Positions 60,119 to 64,000 of a stretch of 64,000 nucleotides of DNA are shown here, in pieces. Numbering within the stretch: the stretch's first letter is position 1; each line of letters begins with the position of its first letter. The DNA is from Actinotalea caeni. Its GTDB lineage: Bacteria; Actinomycetota; Actinomycetes; Actinomycetales; Beutenbergiaceae. A program made the position numbers and the translations under genes. The DNA lies in contig NZ_WNXX01000005.1 of the NCBI RefSeq assembly GCF_009733795.1, forward strand, positions 1 through 64,000, written 5' to 3'. The notes under the pieces are model-generated. The model made no database searches. It was not told the origin of the DNA and saw only the letters and a list, made by a program, of their open reading frames with translations.

Positions 60119-61503
60119 GCCCCGGCGAGCCGCTCCGCGAGGTAGCCGCTCACCTTGTCGAGCGACACCCGCTCCTGCGCCATGCTGTCGCGCTCGCGGA
60201 CCGTCACGGCCTGGTCGTCGACCGACTCGAAGTCGAACGTGAGGCAGAACGGCGTGCCGATCTCGTCCTGGCGGCGGTAGCGGCGGCCGATCGCACCGGC
60301 GTCGTCGAAGTCGACGTTCCAGCGCTTGCGCAGCTCCGCGGCGAGGTCCCGCGCCGGCGGCGAGAGCTGCTCGTTGCGCGACAGCGGCAGCACCGCGGCC
60401 TTGACCGGCGCCAGCCGCGGGTCGAGGTGCAGCACGGTCCGGGTGTCGGTGCCGCCCTTCGCGTTGGGCACCTCCTCCTCGTCGTAGGCCTCGACGAGGA
60501 ACGCCATGAGCGAGCGGGTCAGACCGGCCGCGGGCTCGATGACGTAGGGCACCCAGCGCTCGTTCGTCGTCTGGTCGAAGTACGACAGCTCCTTGCCGGA
60601 GTGCTGCGCGTGCGTCGACAGGTCGAAGTCGGTGCGATTGGCGATGCCCTCGAGCTCGCCCCACTCCGAGCCGGTGAAGCCGAACCGGTACTCGATGTCG
60701 ACCGTGCGCTTGGAGTAGTGCGAGAGCTTCTCCTGCGGGTGCTCGTAGTGGCGCAGGTTGTCGCGCGCGATGCCGAGGTCGACGTACCAGTCGGTGCGGG
60801 TGTCGATCCAGTACTGGTGCCACTCCTCGTCGGTGCCGGGCTTGACGAAGAACTCCATCTCCATCTGCTCGAACTCGCGCGTGCGGAAGATGAAGTTGCC
60901 GGGCGTGATCTCGTTGCGGAACGACTTGCCGATCTGGCCGATGCCGAACGGCGGCTTCTTGCGGGCCGCGCTCATGACGTTGGCGAAGTTCACGAAGATG
61001 CCCTGCGCGGTCTCGGGGCGCAGGTAGTGCAGACCGCTCTCGTCCTCGACCGGGCCGAGGTAGGTCTTGAGCATCATGTTGAAGTCACGCGGCTCGGTCC
61101 AGCGGCCGACGGTGCCGCACGCGGGGCAGGGCACGCCCGCGAGGCCGCCCTCGGGCGCGCGGCCCTTGCGCTCCTCGAACTCCTCGATCAGCTGGTCCTC
61201 GCGGAACCGCTTGTGGCACTGGAGGCACTCGGTGAGCGGGTCGGTGAACGCACCGACGTGACCCGAGGCGACCCACACCTGGCTGGGCAGGATGACCGCG
61301 GAGTCGATGCCGACGACGTCGTCACGGCCGCGGACGGTGGCCTGCCACCACTGCCGCTTGATGTTCTCCTTGAGCTCGGTGCCCAGCGGTCCGTAGTCCC
61401 AGGCGGACCTGGTACCGCCGTAGATCTCTCCCGACTGGAACACGAAGCCACGGCGCTTGGCGAGGCTGATGACGGAGTCGAGACGAGACGGGGCGTTGGC
61501 CAC
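60115..61503 (-). CDS. glyS: Glycine-tRNA ligase (homodimeric, eukaryote/actinobacterial type)
   Basis: Charges tRNA-Gly. The 462-residue class II synthetase has [18 protein letters not shown] at the start, motif 1 around [19 protein letters not shown], motif 2 ([21 protein letters not shown]), and motif 3 ([16 protein letters not shown]), and a C-terminal anticodon-binding domain. A CxxC pair (Cys in ECLQCHKRF and CPACGTVG) suggests a zinc site. GTG start at 61503. It is divergent from the zinc uptake operon, with a 118-bp gap. Confidence 0.96.
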   Translation of the reverse strand: MANAPSRLDSVISLAKRRGFVFQSGEIYGGTRSAWDYGPLGTELKENIKRQWWQATVRGRDDVVGIDSAVILPSQVWVASGHVGAFTDPLTECLQCHKRFREDQLIEEFEERKGRAPEGGLAGVPCPACGTVGRWTEPRDFNMMLKTYLGPVEDESGLHYLRPETAQGIFVNFANVMSAARKKPPFGIGQIGKSFRNEITPGNFIFRTREFEQMEMEFFVKPGTDEEWHQYWIDTRTDWYVDLGIARDNLRHYEHPQEKLSHYSKRTVDIEYRFGFTGSEWGELEGIANRTDFDLSTHAQHSGKELSYFDQTTNERWVPYVIEPAAGLTRSLMAFLVEAYDEEEVPNAKGGTDTRTVLHLDPRLAPVKAAVLPLSRNEQLSPPARDLAAELRKRWNVDFDDAGAIGRRYRRQDEIGTPFCLTFDFESVDDQAVTVRERDSMAQERVSLDKVSGYLAERLAGA

Positions 61504-61584
61504 GTGGATCCACCTTTCAGACGGGGTGCCCGACCTGGCTGGCCGGGCGTCCGGCCCAGGCTAGCCCGTCGCGCAGGAGCCGAT

Positions 61585-61622
61585 TTGACAACGGTTCTCA
61601 ACTGGAATGAGAATCGTTCTCA
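61585..61622 (+). promoter_or_regulatory. Zur-regulated promoter of the zinc ABC operon
   Basis: TTGACA (61585-61590) and a -10 GAGAAT (61609-61614) are separated by 18 bp. The perfect 15-bp palindrome TGAGAATCGTTCTCA (61608-61622) covers the -10 and the first base of the ATG, matching Zur-box design. TTCTCA-N7-TGAGAA is a second overlapping arrangement (61595-61613). The transcript must be leaderless or nearly so. Confidence 0.75.
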
Positions 61623-62569
61623 TGCCACGCCACCGCGCGCTCCTGCCCGCCCTCGCGGTCCCCGGTCTCGCGCTCGCGCTCGCCGGCTGCGCGGACGACG
61701 GCGGCGGCGGCTCGGGCCCGGAGGTCGCGGTCACCGCCTACCCCATGCAGTTCGTGGCCGAGCGCGTGCTCGGCGACGCCGGCACGGTCACCAGCGTCGC
61801 GCCCGCCGGCACCGAGCCGCACGACCTCGAGCTCTCGCCGTCGGCCGTCGCGACGCTCGACGGCGCCGACGCCGTGCTGTACCTCTCGGACTTCCAGACC
61901 GCCGTCGACGACGCGCTGGCCGAGGTCGGCAGCGGCCTGGTCGTCGACGCGGCCGACCACGTCGACCTCCTCACGGGCGGCGACGACGAGCACGATCACG
62001 ACGACGCCGACGGGCACGACGACCACGGTCCCGACGACCACGGGCACGACCACGGCGGCGTCGACCCGCACTTCTGGCTGGACCCGCTCCGCGTGGCCGA
62101 CCTCGGCGACGCGCTGGCGGTCGAGCTGGGCGAGGCCGAGCCCGAGCTCGCCGCGACGTTCGAGAACAACGCCGCGACCCTGCGCGGCGAGCTCGAGGAC
62201 CTCGACGAGCGGCTGCGCACCGGCCTCGCCGGGTGCGTCGACCGCACGTTCGTCACCAGCCACGAGGCCTTCGGCTACCTCGCGCACGCCTACGACCTCA
62301 CGCAGGTCGGCATCAGCGGCATCGACCCCGAGGCCGAGCCCTCCCCCGCCCGCGTCGCGGAGGTGCTCGCCGAGGCGCGCGAGCACGGCGTCACGACGGT
62401 GTTCACGCAGCCCGGAGGCCTGACCGCGGGCGCCGACGTCGTCGCCGACGAGCTGGGGCTCACGCTCGCTACGCTCGACCCGATCGAGCTCGCCCCGAGC
62501 GACACCGACTACCTCGGCGCCATGGCGGCGAACCTCGCCGCGCTGCGCGAAGGACTCTCGTGCCCCTGA
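61622..62569 (+). CDS. znuA: Zinc ABC transporter substrate-binding lipoprotein
   Basis: A 315-residue zinc-binding protein: lipobox ALAGC (Cys23), AdcA/ZnuA-type opening VAVTAYPMQFVAERVLG, His in AGTEPHDLELSPS, a His/Asp-rich loop (HDHDDADGHDDHGPDDHGHD), His in VDPHFWLDPL and Asp/His in TSHEAFGYLA and FTQPGG. The His-rich loop is the zinc-sampling loop of ZnuA proteins. A Zur palindrome overlaps the start, which favours zinc over manganese. Operon with znuC and znuB. Confidence 0.93.
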   Translation: MPRHRALLPALAVPGLALALAGCADDGGGGSGPEVAVTAYPMQFVAERVLGDAGTVTSVAPAGTEPHDLELSPSAVATLDGADAVLYLSDFQTAVDDALAEVGSGLVVDAADHVDLLTGGDDEHDHDDADGHDDHGPDDHGHDHGGVDPHFWLDPLRVADLGDALAVELGEAEPELAATFENNAATLRGELEDLDERLRTGLAGCVDRTFVTSHEAFGYLAHAYDLTQVGISGIDPEAEPSPARVAEVLAEAREHGVTTVFTQPGGLTAGADVVADELGLTLATLDPIELAPSDTDYLGAMAANLAALREGLSCP

Positions 62570-63360
62570 CCCCCGACCCGATCGAGCTCGACGGCGTGAG
62601 CGTCGCCGTCGGCGGCACGCGGCTGCTCGAGGCCGTCGACCTGCGCGTGCGCAGCGGCGAGGCCGTCGCACTGCTCGGCGCCAACGGCTCGGGCAAGTCG
62701 ACGCTCGTGCGCGCCGTGCTCGGCCAGGTGCCCGTCGTGGCCGGCGACGCCCGGCTGTTCGGCGTCTCGACCCGGCACGCGGCAGCCCGCGCCCCGTGGC
62801 GGCGCGTCGGCTACGTGCCGCAGCGTCTCGGCGCGGTCTCCGGGGTCCCCGCGACCGCGCTGGAGGTCGTCACGACCGGTCTGCTCGGGCGGCGCCGGCT
62901 GCGGCTGCGCCGCGCCGACACCGACCGCGCGCACCAGGCGATGGAGCAGGTCGGCGTCGCCGACCTCGCCGACCGCCCGTTCGGCGTGCTCTCCGGCGGC
63001 CAGGCGCAGCGGGTGGCGATCGCGCGGGCGCTCGTGCGCGACCCCGACCTGCTGCTGCTCGACGAGCCGCTCGCCGGTGTCGACGTGCTCACCCAGGCGA
63101 CCTTCGCCCGGCTCCTCGGCGACCTGCACGAGCAGGGCCGCACGATCGTCATGGTGCTCCACGAGCTCGGCCCGTTCGGCGACCTGCTCGACCGCGCGGT
63201 CGTGCTCCGTGCCGGCTCGGTCGTGCACGACGGCGCGATCCCCCGGGCCGAGCACCCCGGCACCGCGGGACCCGCGGCGGCGCACCTGCACGAGCACGAC
63301 CACCTGCACCTCGACCACGTCATGCCGACCGAGCCGGCGACCCAGCGGAGCCTGCCGTGA
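62560..63360 (+). CDS. znuC: Zinc ABC transporter ATP-binding protein
   Basis: A 266-residue ATPase: Walker A GANGSGKST, signature LSGGQAQRV, Walker B LLLLDEPLAGVD and switch His in VMVLHELGPF. The C-terminal tail is His-rich (HLHEHDHLHLDHV), a possible zinc-binding tail. GTG at 62560 overlaps the znuA stop; its own stop overlaps the GTG of a 22-codon ORF. Confidence 0.93.
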   Translation: MPLTPDPIELDGVSVAVGGTRLLEAVDLRVRSGEAVALLGANGSGKSTLVRAVLGQVPVVAGDARLFGVSTRHAAARAPWRRVGYVPQRLGAVSGVPATALEVVTTGLLGRRRLRLRRADTDRAHQAMEQVGVADLADRPFGVLSGGQAQRVAIARALVRDPDLLLLDEPLAGVDVLTQATFARLLGDLHEQGRTIVMVLHELGPFGDLLDRAVVLRAGSVVHDGAIPRAEHPGTAGPAAAHLHEHDHLHLDHVMPTEPATQRSLP

Positions 63361-63425
63361 CCGCGCCCTCCACGACCCCGCGCGCGGCACGCCCGGCGCG
63401 CCCGACGCGAAGGGGCGACGCATGA
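63357..63425 (+). CDS. 22-codon mini-ORF bridging znuC and znuB
   Basis: GTG at 63357 overlaps the znuC TGA (GTGA) and its TGA at 63423-63425 overlaps the znuB ATG (ATGA), so the frame links the two genes exactly. It encodes a small Arg/Pro-rich peptide ([20 protein letters not shown] plus DA). It may only carry ribosomes across the gap, since such bridging is efficient, or be chance. A short peptide product is possible but unsupported. Confidence 0.35.
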   Translation: MTAPSTTPRAARPARPTRRGDA

Positions 63426-64000
63426 GCGGGCTGCTGGAGATGCTGACCGTGCCGCTGTTCCAGCGCGCGCTGCTCGCCGCGCTCGTGGTGGGCGTGAGCG
63501 CCCCCGTCGTCGGTACCTTCCTCGTGCAGCGCCGGCTGTCGCTGCTGGGCGACGGCATCGGTCACGTCGCGCTCACCGGCGTCGCGCTGGGCTGGCTCGT
63601 GGGCGCCGCGACCGGCGCCGCGCGGGCCGATGCCTACGCGGTCCCCGGCGCGGTCGTCGCCGCGGTGATCGGCGCCGTCGCCATCGAGACGGTCCGGGGC
63701 CGTGGCCGCACGAGCGGCGACCTCGCCCTCGCGCTGCTGTTCTACGGCGGCATCGCGGGCGGCGTCGTCGTCATCGGGCTCGCGGGCGGCACCAACGCCA
63801 ACCTCATGGCCTACCTGTTCGGCTCGCTCGCGACGGTCGGCACCGCCGACCTCGTGGCGATCCTCGTGATGTCGGCGGCGATCCTCACGGTCGGGCTCGG
63901 GCTGCGCACCGCGTTGTTCGCCGTCAGCCACGACGAGGAGTTCGCACGCTCCACGGGGCTGCCGGTCGGCGCGCTCAACATCGCCGTCGCGGTCGTCGCG
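63422..64000 (+). CDS. znuB: Zinc ABC transporter permease (partial, runs past window end)
   Basis: The first 193 residues of an ABC-3-type permease: VGVSAPVVGTFLVQRRLSLLGDGIGHVALTGVALG is typical of ZnuB/MntB (here the core QRRLSLLGDGIGHVALTG). At least five transmembrane segments are seen. GAAGGGG precedes the ATG at 63422. The 3' part is outside the window. Confidence 0.92.
   Translation, partial: MSGLLEMLTVPLFQRALLAALVVGVSAPVVGTFLVQRRLSLLGDGIGHVALTGVALGWLVGAATGAARADAYAVPGAVVAAVIGAVAIETVRGRGRTSGDLALALLFYGGIAGGVVVIGLAGGTNANLMAYLFGSLATVGTADLVAILVMSAAILTVGLGLRTALFAVSHDEEFARSTGLPVGALNIAVAVVA

Noticed and set aside
61504-61606. Glycine riboswitch or T-box upstream of glyS
   Set aside because: The gap is too short and shows no T-box or riboswitch core; the palindromes belong to the divergent Zur promoter.

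Overview
The window is a high-GC, densely coded stretch of an actinobacterial chromosome, most likely Micrococcales (Cellulomonas, Actinotalea or Beutenbergia-like). The evidence is the fasR-fabD-fabH-acpP-fabF-DUF3145 order, frequent GTG starts, many ATGA/GTGA gene overlaps, Tat/lipoprotein carbohydrate enzymes, a eukaryote-type glycyl-tRNA synthetase, and actinobacterial-style LexA and Zur boxes. Genus is inference.

Layout: 1-192 is the tail of a transposase. 198-6353 holds a VOC protein and the FAS-II operon with its PucR-type regulator and two copies of a shared operator. 6529-13293 carries a Pro/Trp-rich membrane protein, a GH51 arabinofuranosidase, a Bcr/CflA exporter, phenylalanine hydroxylase with a divergent Lrp regulator, and a NYN-LOTUS RNase-like protein. 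13400-15134 holds a small ORF coupled to an endolysin-like gene beside a CAT-anticodon tRNA, a hypothetical gene and tRNA-Asn. 15194-21275 has a small gene behind a LexA-like box, dnaG, an ArsR/MFS pair and dgt. 21429-32296 is mainly a maltodextrin locus (GH13 glucosidase, malEFG, LacI regulator, secreted amylase). A 1.3-kb unit, an AbiEi/DUF559 nuclease-like gene between inverted 28-bp repeat arrays, sits between the LacI gene and the amylase. 32353-38772 has a KTSC protein, a GPH sugar transporter with a ChbG-like deacetylase, dusB, a GntR/ABC operon and a YbaK protein. 39130-42328 is a Tat-exported NagZ/NamZ pair. 42385-58857 is a large IclR-controlled catabolic locus. 58868-64000 has a YibE/F protein, glyS and a Zur-type zinc ABC operon cut by the window end.

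The most interesting region is the IclR locus. An N-acyl-D-amino-acid deacylase and its regulator are transcribed leftward. A GH20-like glycosidase, SDR, complete dipeptide-type ABC importer, M81 peptidase, class-III aminotransferase, threonine-synthase-like PLP enzyme, AstE-like hydrolase, Gfo/Idh dehydrogenase and a broken RidA remnant are transcribed rightward, almost all by overlapping starts and stops. Two 15-bp operators matching GTCCNCTGNNCGGAC lie in the divergent promoter. With NagZ and NamZ next door, uptake and breakdown of amino-sugar/D-amino-acid conjugates such as muropeptides is a reasonable but untested reading. The second candidate novelty is the DUF559 cassette with its inverted 28-bp arrays.
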